A stretch of DNA of 38,886 nucleotides from Clostridiales bacterium (GTDB lineage Bacteria > Bacillota > Clostridia > HGM11327): NCBI GenBank assembly GCA_015056385.1, contig SVGI01000011.1:1-38886 (forward strand), read 5' to 3'. The number at the start of each line of letters is the position of its first letter. Positions within the stretch are counted from its first letter, which is position 1. The notes under the pieces are model-generated. The model saw only the letters and a list, made by a program, of their open reading frames with translations, was not told the DNA's origin and made no database searches. The position numbers and the translations under genes were made by a program. Below, piece by piece: positions 9,546 to 18,965 of the stretch.

Positions 9546-10723
9546 TCCTCGACCTTACTTACAGCTTCAGGGGCGGGGATTTTGTTGCCGTCGCTGTCGC
9601 AACCGTTTCTTTCGAGATTTTTATCAAGATATTCCTTGAAAACGTATGCTATTATTGCGGCTACGGGTACAGCAAGGAACATGCCCACGATACCGAATAT
9701 ACGTCCCCCTATAATAATTGCCGCAAGCACGCCAAGGGGGCTTAAGCCTGTTGAATCGCCGAAAAGCCAGGGCTTTATAAGGCTTGAATCACTCAGCTGG
9801 AGAACAATAGTCCATATAAGGAACCAAAGCGCATAGGAGGGCTCAACAAGCAGGAGTATAAAAAGTGAGGGTACCGCGCCGATTATAGGTCCGAAGGTAG
9901 GTATAAGGTTTGTTACACAAACTATAAGTGATATAAGCAAAGCATAGGGCATACCGAATATACTCATAAAAATAAAGTTCAACACACCGATAATAAGCGC
10001 GTCTGTTATATTACCTACAAGGTAGCGCTTAAATATGCTGTTGCTTTTTACTGATATTGCATTAAGCTTATCATACTTTTCGTCGGAAAGCCTTGCGCGG
10101 AATATTCTTCTGAAAAGCCTTAATATACTTGCTTTATCGAAAAGCATATATATCATAAAGACTATTGCAAGGAATGCGTTGAATATCCCCTCGCCCACCT
10201 TAACGGAGGTACCAACTATATTTCCGATGTTATCGCCTATCCAGGAGGAAATGGCAGTAACCACCTTTTCCCAGCTTCCCAAAAGGTCCTCTATTTCGTT
10301 GCCGATTTGGGGATGCTTCTGAACAATGCCGGATATAAGGTCTCTGAATGAATCCAGATACCCGTCTATATTATCTATAAGAAGCTTCACGGAAGATATA
10401 AGCTGGGGCACAACAAGTGCAACGCACAGGGTTATAACGCTTAAGGAAATAAAAACGGTTATGATAATGGAAATCGTCCTTGCGGCGTTCCTTTTTTTCA
10501 TTTTGGAGAACACGTGCTTTTCAAGGAAGGAGGCAATAGGGTCTAAAAGGTATGCCAAAAAAGCGCCCCAAAGCAACGGGTTTATTATTGATATCAGGCG
10601 TGAAAGAAGATTGCCTACTGCCGTAAAATTATCCAATATCATATAAAATGCAATGCTTATAAGAAGTATGCACAGAGAGGCAAGAAGCCTGTGTGAACGA
10701 AAATATGCTACTATTTTTTTCAT
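9542..10723 (-). CDS. AI-2E transporter family (YdiK/YtvI-like) permease
   Basis: 393 aa multi-TM; TNLIPTFGPIIGAVPS and GRIFGIVGMFLAVPVAAI motifs; overlaps nth by 4 nt. Confidence 0.85.
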   Translation of the reverse strand: MKKIVAYFRSHRLLASLCILLISIAFYMILDNFTAVGNLLSRLISIINPLLWGAFLAYLLDPIASFLEKHVFSKMKKRNAARTISIIITVFISLSVITLCVALVVPQLISSVKLLIDNIDGYLDSFRDLISGIVQKHPQIGNEIEDLLGSWEKVVTAISSWIGDNIGNIVGTSVKVGEGIFNAFLAIVFMIYMLFDKASILRLFRRIFRARLSDEKYDKLNAISVKSNSIFKRYLVGNITDALIIGVLNFIFMSIFGMPYALLISLIVCVTNLIPTFGPIIGAVPSLFILLLVEPSYALWFLIWTIVLQLSDSSLIKPWLFGDSTGLSPLGVLAAIIIGGRIFGIVGMFLAVPVAAIIAYVFKEYLDKNLERNGCDSDGNKIPAPEAVSKVEE

Positions 10724-10856
10724 ATATTTTTATACCACCTTTGTTGACGCCAGTCTAAATATACTGTTTATATTATAAGAAATATGCGCGGCAATTTCAA
10801 GATAGGATATTGTATATTTATTTACGTATCTATTAGCCTGTAAGAAAAAACTTATG

Positions 10857-10921
10857 AGTATTCAGGCGGCGGAGCCTGAAAACAACGCCGGGCTTTGCCC
10901 TTGGATAAATATTTTACCCAA
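10857..10921. repeat. Two-hairpin intergenic element upstream of comEC
   Basis: TTCAGGC-ggcgga-GCCTGAA (10861-10880), then GGGC-ttt-GCCC (10890-10900), then TTGG...CCAA. Confidence 0.4.
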
Positions 10922-10925
10922 GAAA

Positions 10926-10954
10926 TTGACTTAACGCGCTATTTGTCGTATTAT
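10926..10954 (+). promoter_or_regulatory. SigA-type promoter for comEC
   Basis: TTGACT - 17 nt - TATTAT, upstream of AAGGAGG RBS and GTG 10978. Confidence 0.7.
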
Positions 10955-10977
10955 AAACAAAAAGGAGGAATTATACT

Positions 10978-11727
10978 GTGAGCATAAAACGGCCTGTTAT
11001 ACCTGTGAGTGTCTGTTATGCTGCAGCTATAATTCTTTCGTGGCTTTTAAGAGAATACTGCGGTATTCTCTTATGCTTTGGGGCGGTGGCTTCCCTAATT
11101 TCCCTATTTCTTTTGGTATCGGGGCACAGGAAGATGCTTGTTGTTGCAGTGCTTGCTCTTGGCGTTGGGCTTGTTAATTCATCTGCCCGTGTTGCCATCA
11201 GAGAAAGCAGAGTAAGCATTGATGACGTAAGCATAAAATGCTGTATAGTGGAGGAGCGCATAAGCGTAAACGAGAGCTATTGCGAATATGCCGTAAAGGA
11301 TGCAGAGGAAAGCATAAATAAAAGATATCAGGGTGAAATTCTCCTGAGGATATATGGCGACAGTGTAAAATACGGAGCAGGAGATGTGCTTTGTATAAAT
11401 AACGGCGTGTTGCTTGATGAAATCCATATAGATAACGACCCTTTTTCGAGGGGCGCCCGTCTTGAAAGGGATGGAATATATTATACCGCTAACGTAAACA
11501 GTGATGAGCTTTTTCTGATGTATCACGCGCCGCATACCTTATCTCACTACATAGAGAGGTACAGGGAGGGCATTGTAGATGATATGTACGAAGCCTTCAG
11601 TGAGGATACCGCATCTGTACTCAACGCTACGGTAGTAGGTGATACCCTGTTATGGACAGTGAGCTGCGTGAAAGCTTTTCCCGCACGGGTACAGCCCATA
11701 TATTTGCTATATCGGGGCTTCACGTAG
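10978..11727 (+). CDS. comEC: ComEC/Rec2 homologue, N-terminal part (OB-like/DUF4131 region); frame lost near 11650
   Basis: GTG start with AAGGAGG RBS. Sequence reaches NATVVGDTLL, after which the frame yields non-ComEC residues. ComEC continuity resumes in the -1 frame. Confidence 0.75.
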   Translation: MSIKRPVIPVSVCYAAAIILSWLLREYCGILLCFGAVASLISLFLLVSGHRKMLVVAVLALGVGLVNSSARVAIRESRVSIDDVSIKCCIVEERISVNESYCEYAVKDAEESINKRYQGEILLRIYGDSVKYGAGDVLCINNGVLLDEIHIDNDPFSRGARLERDGIYYTANVNSDELFLMYHAPHTLSHYIERYREGIVDDMYEAFSEDTASVLNATVVGDTLLWTVSCVKAFPARVQPIYLLYRGFT

Positions 11728-12962
11728 GCTTTTTCTTTGCTGTTACAGAGCGGATTACCGCATTTATGCGGAATCATCGGGCCTTGCGCAACGCAGTAAG
11801 GATAATTCTTACGCTTATGTACGTAATTTTTACAGGAGCAAGTATTTCAGCCCTGCGCGCCTTTATATTTGCCGTGGTTTACCTGGGGTGCAGGCACAGG
11901 GGTCTCAGGGGAGATTCCATTATGGTACTGTGTACGGCTGCCTGTGTAATTCTTCTTATATCTCCCTTTGATTTGTTTTCCTTAAGCTTTATACTTTCCT
12001 TTTGCGCGGTTTTAGGTATATCACTTTTATCCGGTGTCATAAGGCGGGGTATAAGAAAAATATACAGGGGCGAGAGACGTACTGTTCTTAAAATCATAGA
12101 CGGCCTTGCCGTAAGCACAGGTGCTCAGGCAGGCGTTATGCTACCTATGGCGCTGATGTTTAACGTGTTTTCACCCTCGGCATTTGTAACAAATATTATT
12201 GTTATACCTATAACCTCTTTTGTATATTCCGTAGGCTTTATTGCAAATCTGTTTAACGCAGTACTTTCTTACGTTCCTCAGGTGCTTGTTTATGCGGTGG
12301 AAATACTTGTTTATATTCTTACTGCAATAGTAAAATGGGTGTCTGCCCTGCCCTTTGCACAGATAACCGTGGCAACACCCTCTGTATTACTGTGTATAGC
12401 CTTTTGTACATGGGTATACCTTATATCCCCGGAGCGTCCGGTGTGGATGTTAAGGCGCAGGGGCTGTGCTTGTCTTATTATGGTTCCCGTAATAATTGCT
12501 CTTGCAGCGTACCCCTATATTGCCGTAAGGGACGGCTTTACAACGTATGCCACAGAGGGTAGCAGTACAGCCGCCTTTACCGTTATATCCCCAAAAGGTG
12601 AGGCTGTGGTATTCTGTAACGGTGCGGATATAGACGATAAGGCGGTTGAGGCGCTTAAAATGAATAACGGCGGAGTTATAGACGTGCTTGTCCTGTTTGC
12701 AGATGCCTGGGACAGCTACAATATATGGGCAAGAGATATAAAAAACGTATATATTTGCAACGCAACCGTGAAAACTTATGATAAAGCCCTGGAAAGCGGA
12801 GCAAATATAACCTACCTCGAGGGTAATAAGCATTATAAAGGTAAAAGAGGCGGGCAGCTTCATTTTACGTGTCGGGATAATGGCGTTTATGTAAAAATGG
12901 AAAGCGGCGGCAGGACTGTAAGGGTAAGGCTTTGGGATGATACCTTAAGCCTCATTGACTAA
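11652..12962 (+). CDS. comEC: ComEC/Rec2 homologue, competence (channel) domain plus degenerate C-terminal MBL-like region
   Basis: MDSELRESFSRTGTAHIFAISGLHVG is the ComEC competence-domain signature and directly continues ...VVGDTLL of the upstream ORF. Confidence 0.8.
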   Translation: MDSELRESFSRTGTAHIFAISGLHVGFFFAVTERITAFMRNHRALRNAVRIILTLMYVIFTGASISALRAFIFAVVYLGCRHRGLRGDSIMVLCTAACVILLISPFDLFSLSFILSFCAVLGISLLSGVIRRGIRKIYRGERRTVLKIIDGLAVSTGAQAGVMLPMALMFNVFSPSAFVTNIIVIPITSFVYSVGFIANLFNAVLSYVPQVLVYAVEILVYILTAIVKWVSALPFAQITVATPSVLLCIAFCTWVYLISPERPVWMLRRRGCACLIMVPVIIALAAYPYIAVRDGFTTYATEGSSTAAFTVISPKGEAVVFCNGADIDDKAVEALKMNNGGVIDVLVLFADAWDSYNIWARDIKNVYICNATVKTYDKALESGANITYLEGNKHYKGKRGGQLHFTCRDNGVYVKMESGGRTVRVRLWDDTLSLID

Positions 12963-13013
12963 TTGCGCCGTGAAATGTATAATTTAGAAAAATCCATAAG
13001 GAGATATACTGCA

Positions 13014-13541
13014 ATGATAAGCGAATTTAAGTTTAACGAGCTGGCAGAAAAAAGATATACCGTAAGGTCCTACAAGGATACGCCTGTGCCCTGTGAGTGT
13101 GTGGAATATATACTCAACGCGGCGCGCCTTGCCCCTACTGCAAAAAATAATCAGCCTCAGCGTATATACGTTATTACAGGGGAGGAAAACCTTGCAAGGC
13201 TTGATAAGTGTACAAGATGCAGATACAATGCTCCTATGGCGTTCGTAATAGGCTACGATAAGGATATCTGCTTTACAAGGACAGACCTCGATAAAAAGTC
13301 AAGCGGTGATATAGATGCGTCTATCGTAACAACGCATATGATGCTTGCCTGCGCCGATATCGGCCTTGGAAGCACCTGGGTTATGGCCTTTGACCCCTTT
13401 ATATTAAGGGAGGAATTCAATATTGAGGACAAGGTGGATTTAACCGCAGTGCTTATGGTAGGCTATGCCGCAGAGGACGGTGTGCCATCTCCCAGACATA
13501 CAACATACAGGTCTGCAGATGAAATAATCACCTATAAATAA
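13014..13541 (+). CDS. Nitroreductase family protein (FMN-dependent)
   Basis: RYTVRSYKDTPVPCECVEYILNAARLAPTAKNNQPQRIYVI. Start at ATG 13014 with RBS AAGGAGA; the track ORF start 12963 is upstream of this RBS. Confidence 0.85.
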   Translation: MISEFKFNELAEKRYTVRSYKDTPVPCECVEYILNAARLAPTAKNNQPQRIYVITGEENLARLDKCTRCRYNAPMAFVIGYDKDICFTRTDLDKKSSGDIDASIVTTHMMLACADIGLGSTWVMAFDPFILREEFNIEDKVDLTAVLMVGYAAEDGVPSPRHTTYRSADEIITYK

Positions 13542-13557
13542 AAGAGTGGCAAAAAAA

Positions 13558-13588
13558 GAGCCGTACATCCCAAGGGTGTACGGCTTTT
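13558..13588 (+). terminator. Terminator after nitroreductase
   Basis: GCCGTACA...TGTACGGC followed by TTTT. Confidence 0.75.
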
Positions 13589-13600
13589 ACTTTTGTATCA

Positions 13601-14545
13601 TCAGTCCAAAATTGTTTCAATAAAGTAGCGGGGCCTTGCCTTTGTTTCCATATATACCTTGCCGATGTAGGAGCCTATAACACCGATACCCAAAAGTATA
13701 AGTCCGCATACGCACCATATAGAGCAAAGAATTGCGTGGCCAACTGTTACACCTACGTTACAAAGAAGAAGTATAAGAAGTGTAAGAAGACCTCCCGCGC
13801 CTAAAAATGCAAGAACAGCGCCCAGGGCGGTTATAAGCTTTATAGGCGTTACGCTGAATGAGGTAATGCCGTCGTAGGCAAGTGCAAGCATCTTTTTAAG
13901 AGGATACTTGGATTCTCCCGCAAATCTTTCGTGCCTTTCGTAAAATACCTTTGCAGTTTTGAAGCCTATAAGGGGCACTATTCCTCTTAAGAAAAGGTTT
14001 ACCTCCTTGAAATCCGCAAGGGCCTCAAGTGCTCTTTTTGACATAAGCCTGTAATCTGCGTGGTTATATACGATATCAACACCAAAGGCGTTCATTACCT
14101 TGTAGTAGCCCTGGGCTGTGCCGCGCTTAAAGGCGGTATCCGTATCTCTTGCGCTTCTTACGCCGTAAACTATATCGCATCCGTTGTAATATTCGGCAAT
14201 AAAATCGTCTATTACCTCAATATCGTCCTGCAGGTCTGCGTCTATGGATATTACCATATCCGCCTTTTCCTTGGCTGTCATAAGCCCTGCCATAAGGGCG
14301 TTCTGATGCCCCTTATTTCTGGAAAGCTTTATGCAGGAAACGTATTTGTTTTCACCGTGAAGCTTTTCCATAATCTCCCAGGTTTTATCCCTTGAGCCGT
14401 CGTTAATAAAAAGAATTTTACTCTTGGGGGAGATTTTGTCTGCATCTATAAGGGCTGTAAGCTTATTTGTAAGCTTTTGTGCTGTAACCTCAAGAACCTC
14501 CTGCTCGTTGTAGCAGGGTACTGCAATATAAAGTATATCTGCCAT
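13601..14545 (-). CDS. Family 2 glycosyltransferase, GtrB/DPM1-like polyprenyl-phosphate glycosyltransferase
   Basis: AVPCYNEQEVLE, FINDGSRDKTWEIM, SRNKGHQNALMAGL, SIDADLQDD, DYRLMSKRALEAL, two C-terminal TM helices. Confidence 0.92.
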   Translation of the reverse strand: MADILYIAVPCYNEQEVLEVTAQKLTNKLTALIDADKISPKSKILFINDGSRDKTWEIMEKLHGENKYVSCIKLSRNKGHQNALMAGLMTAKEKADMVISIDADLQDDIEVIDDFIAEYYNGCDIVYGVRSARDTDTAFKRGTAQGYYKVMNAFGVDIVYNHADYRLMSKRALEALADFKEVNLFLRGIVPLIGFKTAKVFYERHERFAGESKYPLKKMLALAYDGITSFSVTPIKLITALGAVLAFLGAGGLLTLLILLLCNVGVTVGHAILCSIWCVCGLILLGIGVIGSYIGKVYMETKARPRYFIETILD

Positions 14546-14560
14546 AGCTTTTTCCTTTCG

Positions 14561-15031
14561 TTATTCCTGTGTAGGGTTATGGTTATTTTGTGTTTGATTA
14601 TCTACCTCGGCCTTGAATATAAAAAACCTGTTTCCGACGTAGTTGATTGTAAATGATACAAGCATTGATGCCAGCTTTGCAATATAGGGACTTATATGGA
14701 AATACGTTTCGAATACCCATACTACCAATACGGATGAACCCATTGCAATAAGGTTGAGTATTATAAACTTTATAACCTCAGCGGTGGACATTTTATTCTT
14801 AGCCTTAAATGTAAAGCGCCTGTTCAAAAAATAACTGCATACAACGCCGCTGGAGAATGATATTACCTGTGAAATAAGGCTTCCCACGTGAAGAAGGGTG
14901 TGGAGAAGGAAAAATACTCCGTAATCTACGGCGGTATTTACGCCGCCTATAAGGGTAAAGCGTATAAGCCTTACTATTTCAGGTGAAAAAAAGCGTTTCA
15001 ACAGTGAGGGCTTGTTTTGTTTTTCTTCCAT
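14561..15031 (-). CDS. GtrA family membrane protein (possible flippase)
   Basis: RLIRFTLIGGVNTAVDYGVFFLL and FTINYVGNRFFIFK. Preferred start 15031 (MEEKQNK, RBS AAGGATG); the track start 15076 overlaps the upstream CDS. Confidence 0.88.
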   Translation of the reverse strand: MEEKQNKPSLLKRFFSPEIVRLIRFTLIGGVNTAVDYGVFFLLHTLLHVGSLISQVISFSSGVVCSYFLNRRFTFKAKNKMSTAEVIKFIILNLIAMGSSVLVVWVFETYFHISPYIAKLASMLVSFTINYVGNRFFIFKAEVDNQTQNNHNPTQE

Positions 15032-15056
15032 TTTTGTACATCCTTTAATATTGTTA

Positions 15057-16256
15057 TTACATAAGCAGGTAATCAAGTAAATTCAGGTCGTTTACTATCA
15101 TAAGACCTATTTCTGTAACCATGTTCAATATAATTATAATAACACCGATTTTAATTCCCAGTGTCTGTGTTTTGCCCTGGCCGTAAAGCTCAAGGTCTGT
15201 ACGGTAGCGGTGGCGGGGCGCCCCTGAATTTATTTTCCCTAAAAGGGAGATAAGCAGGAAAATTATAACCGTACCGATTGCCGCTACTGCAAAATATACA
15301 AGAGCAAGGCTTATTTTGTCAAGCACAGGGATATCAAGCATTTCCTCGAGAGTTGGTGCGTTGGGGTCTGCAGGCATAAAAGACATTACCACAGAGGCAA
15401 TATTGTTTACTGCGTGAATAATAATGGGGCACCACAGGGAGTTTGTTGCGTAGGCGGTGTATGCAAGGATTATTCCCAGAATTATTTTAGGGGGAGCCGT
15501 TGTTACGGACATGTGCATAAGGGCAAAAAGCACTCCGCACATAATTATTGAATATTTTGCCCCCTTGCCCTCAAGGCCGCGCTGTAATACACCTCTGAAG
15601 CAAAGCTCCTCTAAAACCGGGGCTATAACGCAGAGGGATAATACCATCATAATTATTCCCGGAATTGATGTTGGGTTAGGCGTATCCGTAATAATGGGCG
15701 TGCCTATAAGGGATACAAGGTATATCCAGGATTCTGTTATGGCGAAATTCACAAAAAAGGCGAGTATGCTTATTACGCCTACAACAGCCAACGTGCTTGG
15801 TGAGGGGCTGTGAAGCCTTAAAAGGTCCTTTTTTGCATCGCCGTATTTCTTAAGGTATATCAAAAGGGGTACGCCTAATGAAACAAGGCTTATTATACAC
15901 GTAACGGTATATAAAAGCCCGGAGGGCACGCTTTCAAAAAAAGCAGACACAGTAGCGTAAAGGCTTGAAAGAACTGTCTGGGCGCCAAGGATTATAAGAA
16001 AGAAAAAGCCTGCCGCCTTAACCGAGGGCCAGCGCTTATCCTCTTTGGGGCGCTGTACTGTATCTATTTGCGGGGAATTGTAATGGTAGGTGCCGTCGTA
16101 AGGGTCGTACCAGCCTAAAAGGGGCTCGTGCTCATGTTCCGCCTGTGATGCCTTATGGGCTTGAGGCGCTGTAATGCTGTCGTTGGTTATATTCTCGTTT
16201 ACCGAATTACTTAAATCGCTTGTGCTGCTCGGTATGCTGTTATCATCCTCGTACAC
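15057..16256 (-). CDS. CPBP family intramembrane metalloprotease
   Basis: APVLEELCFRGVLQRGLE (EExxxR), FALMHMS, IIIHAVNNI motifs in a multi-TM protein. Confidence 0.88.
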   Translation of the reverse strand: MYEDDNSIPSSTSDLSNSVNENITNDSITAPQAHKASQAEHEHEPLLGWYDPYDGTYHYNSPQIDTVQRPKEDKRWPSVKAAGFFFLIILGAQTVLSSLYATVSAFFESVPSGLLYTVTCIISLVSLGVPLLIYLKKYGDAKKDLLRLHSPSPSTLAVVGVISILAFFVNFAITESWIYLVSLIGTPIITDTPNPTSIPGIIMMVLSLCVIAPVLEELCFRGVLQRGLEGKGAKYSIIMCGVLFALMHMSVTTAPPKIILGIILAYTAYATNSLWCPIIIHAVNNIASVVMSFMPADPNAPTLEEMLDIPVLDKISLALVYFAVAAIGTVIIFLLISLLGKINSGAPRHRYRTDLELYGQGKTQTLGIKIGVIIIILNMVTEIGLMIVNDLNLLDYLLM

Positions 16257-16291
16257 GGTATATCCTCCTTAAATCAAAGGCTTTAATAGGG

Positions 16292-17089
16292 TTATATAAG
16301 ATTATATACCCTTGAAACGTGGTCCCTGTATGTCATATCAACCATTATGTCGCTTCCTATATGCACGTTGCTTTGGGCAAGTATATCCCTTACGGTGGCA
16401 AATGCAAGCTCCGGTGTGTTGGATTCCTTGCTTAAATGGGAAAGCAGTATGTAGCGTATTGAATGGTCCATAAGCTTAAGTATTGTTTCCGCACAGTCTG
16501 TATTTGAAAGGTGCCCCTTGGCGCTTAATATTCTCTGCTTTAATACAGGCGGGTAGGAGCATCTTATAAGCATATCCACGTCGTGATTCGCCTCAAGAAA
16601 AACAAGCTGGCTTCCCTCCATAAATGAAAGCACTCCCTTGTTTATCACGCCAAGGTCTGTTACAATGCTTACCTTTCTGTCCTTATCGCATACGCTGAAG
16701 GCAACGGGCTCTGCGGCATCGTGGGAAATCTTAATCGTGCTTATGCATATATCGGAAAAATATATGTCCCCTCCCGAGGAAAAAAGCTTTATACACCCCG
16801 GGCGGACCTCGCCTATTTTCTTTTCCATAGCCTCCCAGGTGCTTGTGTTGGCAAATATGGGTACGCCGTATCTTCGGGAAATGGCGCCTACGCTTTTAAT
16901 ATGGTCGCTATGCTCATGGGTAACGAAAACACCGTGGATGCTTGAGGGGGAAACTCCTATGGAATAAAGCCCCTCCTCCAATGTTTTTAAGGGGATGCCG
17001 CAGTCTATGAGCAGATTTGTGCGGCCGTTGGAAATAAAGGTGCAGTTTCCGTTACTGCCGCTTTGCAGTGAACATACACTCAAAGACAT
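16292..17089 (-). CDS. MBL-fold hydrolase, WalJ/YycJ-like
   Basis: SLQSGSNGNCTFIS, GVFVTHEHSDHIKSVGAISRRYGVPIFAN, LEANHDVDML, LSHLSKESNTPELA. Confidence 0.85.
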   Translation of the reverse strand: MSLSVCSLQSGSNGNCTFISNGRTNLLIDCGIPLKTLEEGLYSIGVSPSSIHGVFVTHEHSDHIKSVGAISRRYGVPIFANTSTWEAMEKKIGEVRPGCIKLFSSGGDIYFSDICISTIKISHDAAEPVAFSVCDKDRKVSIVTDLGVINKGVLSFMEGSQLVFLEANHDVDMLIRCSYPPVLKQRILSAKGHLSNTDCAETILKLMDHSIRYILLSHLSKESNTPELAFATVRDILAQSNVHIGSDIMVDMTYRDHVSRVYNLI

Positions 17090-17110
17090 AAAACGGTATC
17101 CTTTCTAAAA

Positions 17111-17422
17111 TCAGTCGTGAGGAAGCTTGTGCACAAATATTTTTGCGATGTCAAATGCAAGGGGTATGCGGGTAGAATAATCGTGCTTAAAGCTTTTTAC
17201 TGAGGCAATTATTGAAAATACCAAAAACACTATACCGTATATCCAGCCAATAAGCGGCGCTCTGCTTATTACGTTTCCTACAAGCACGGAAATACACTGC
17301 TGCCTTTCAAAGGGCGTCATATGGTGCCTGTCTATAATAAGAGTTAAAAGGGCAACGGGCCACAGCAAAAATGCAAGGCCGAAGCAGATGTTTTTATCTA
17401 TGCTTAAAAACTTATTATCCAT
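17111..17422 (-). CDS. Small multi-TM hypothetical membrane protein
   Basis: 103 aa, hydrophobic segments, same strand and close to the WalJ-like gene. Family not recognised with confidence. Confidence 0.55.
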   Translation of the reverse strand: MDNKFLSIDKNICFGLAFLLWPVALLTLIIDRHHMTPFERQQCISVLVGNVISRAPLIGWIYGIVFLVFSIIASVKSFKHDYSTRIPLAFDIAKIFVHKLPHD

Positions 17423-17534
17423 TTTATACCATCCACCTTAAATATACTTATATTTATAATATCACAAAAAAGCAAAAATATCAAACACCACGGCTAAAGA
17501 GGGGAAAAGAGCAAATTAATGGTTGCTATTATTA

Positions 17535-17563
17535 TTGAAATAGGTTAAACTATATGATATAAT
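17535..17563 (+). promoter_or_regulatory. SigA-type promoter for murA
   Basis: TTGAAA - 17 nt - TATAAT. Confidence 0.75.
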
Positions 17564-17604
17564 CAAAAAAGTATGTAGGCCTGTAAGGGCCCGGAGGTGT
17601 TTTT

Positions 17605-18876
17605 TTGGAAAAGCTTATTATAAACGGATCACGTCCCCTTAACGGAACGGTTAAGGCAAGCGGTGCTAAAAATGCTGCTTTAGGTATTATGGCGGCCACT
17701 GTTATAGCAAACGGGCCTTGCCTTATCGGTAACCTTCCCGAAATAGAGGATGTAGAGATTATGAAGGATATTATCCATTCCCTTGGGGTAAAGGTAAAAT
17801 CCAAAAAGAATCAGGCTTATTTCGATGCATCTACAATGACAACCTCCGACGTTGAAACACCTCTTGCATCCAAAATGCGCGCTTCATACTACCTTATAGG
17901 CGCTCTTCTTGCCAAAACAGGCCGCGCATCAATACCCCTTCCCGGCGGATGCCAGATAGGCGCACGCCCCATAGACCAGCACATAAAGGGCTTTAAGGCT
18001 CTTGGCGCTACGGTGGATATCTCTGAAAACAGAATAAGCGTAAGCGCAAGGAAGCTTGTCGGGGATGAGATTTATTTCGACAGCGTAAGCGTAGGCGCAA
18101 CAATAAACGTTATGCTTGCAGCAGTAAGGGCAGAGGGCACCACGAAGCTTGTAAATGCCGCACGTGAGCCTCACGTTGTTGATACTGCAAACTTCCTTAA
18201 CCTCCTTGGCGCAAGCATAAGGGGTGCAGGTACAGACGTTATAACTATTGAGGGTGTAAGTGAGCTTAAGGGCGGGGAATACTCCATAATTCCGGACCAG
18301 ATTGAAATAGGAACATATATGATAGCCGCCGCCGCAACAAACGGCAACGTATATATCACAGACGTTATACCCAAGCACATGGAAACCTTAAGCGCAAAGC
18401 TTGAGGATATGGGTGTAACGGTGGAAAACGGGGACGATTATATTCACGTGGTTGGTAACGGCAGGCCCTATGCCGTAAACGTAAAAACCTCTGTATATCC
18501 CGGCTTCCCTACGGACCTTCAGCAGCCCCTTTCAGCCCTTCTTTGTATTGCCCAGGGCAACAGTACCGTTACTGAAAATATTTTTGAAAACAGATTCAGG
18601 CATCTTGAAGAGCTTAAAAAAATGGGGGCAAGTGTTGAAACAGAGGGCAGAAGAGCCTTTATTACAGGTGTTTCATCACTTACAGGCGCAAAGATAATGG
18701 CAAGCGACCTTCGCGCAGGCGCCGCCCTTGTTATAGCAGGGCTTATGGCAGAGGGTGAAACGGAGGTTTACGGTCTTGAGCATATAGACAGAGGCTACGA
18801 ATCCATAGAAAAGAAATTTTCAAAGCTTGGCGCTGACATAAAAAGAGTTCCCTACCTTACAAGGTCCGGCTCTTAA
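17605..18876 (+). CDS. murA: UDP-N-acetylglucosamine 1-carboxyvinyltransferase
   Basis: TTG start after GGAGG. GSRPLNGTVKASGAKNAALGIMAA and LPGGCQIGARPIDQHIKGFKALGA with catalytic Cys. Confidence 0.95.
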   Translation: MEKLIINGSRPLNGTVKASGAKNAALGIMAATVIANGPCLIGNLPEIEDVEIMKDIIHSLGVKVKSKKNQAYFDASTMTTSDVETPLASKMRASYYLIGALLAKTGRASIPLPGGCQIGARPIDQHIKGFKALGATVDISENRISVSARKLVGDEIYFDSVSVGATINVMLAAVRAEGTTKLVNAAREPHVVDTANFLNLLGASIRGAGTDVITIEGVSELKGGEYSIIPDQIEIGTYMIAAAATNGNVYITDVIPKHMETLSAKLEDMGVTVENGDDYIHVVGNGRPYAVNVKTSVYPGFPTDLQQPLSALLCIAQGNSTVTENIFENRFRHLEELKKMGASVETEGRRAFITGVSSLTGAKIMASDLRAGAALVIAGLMAEGETEVYGLEHIDRGYESIEKKFSKLGADIKRVPYLTRSGS

Positions 18877-18905
18877 TTAACGGTTTGTTTGAATTTTTTA
18901 AGGAT

Positions 18906-18953
18906 AAAACGTACTGTGATATGCTATAATTCTGTATCAGGTACGTTTTTATT
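18906..18953 (+). terminator. Putative murA terminator whose loop contains an extended -10 promoter element
   Basis: AAAACGTAC (18906-18914) / GTACGTTTTT (18941-18950) stem. The loop contains TGCTATAAT (18922-18930). Confidence 0.5.
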
Positions 18954-18965
18954 TTGGAGGATAGC

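Noticed and set aside
7347-10869. Shared 13-mer AGTATTCAGGCGG at 7347-7359 and 10857-10869
   Set aside because: A 13-bp exact match is expected by chance several times among all pairs in a window this long, and the flanks do not match.
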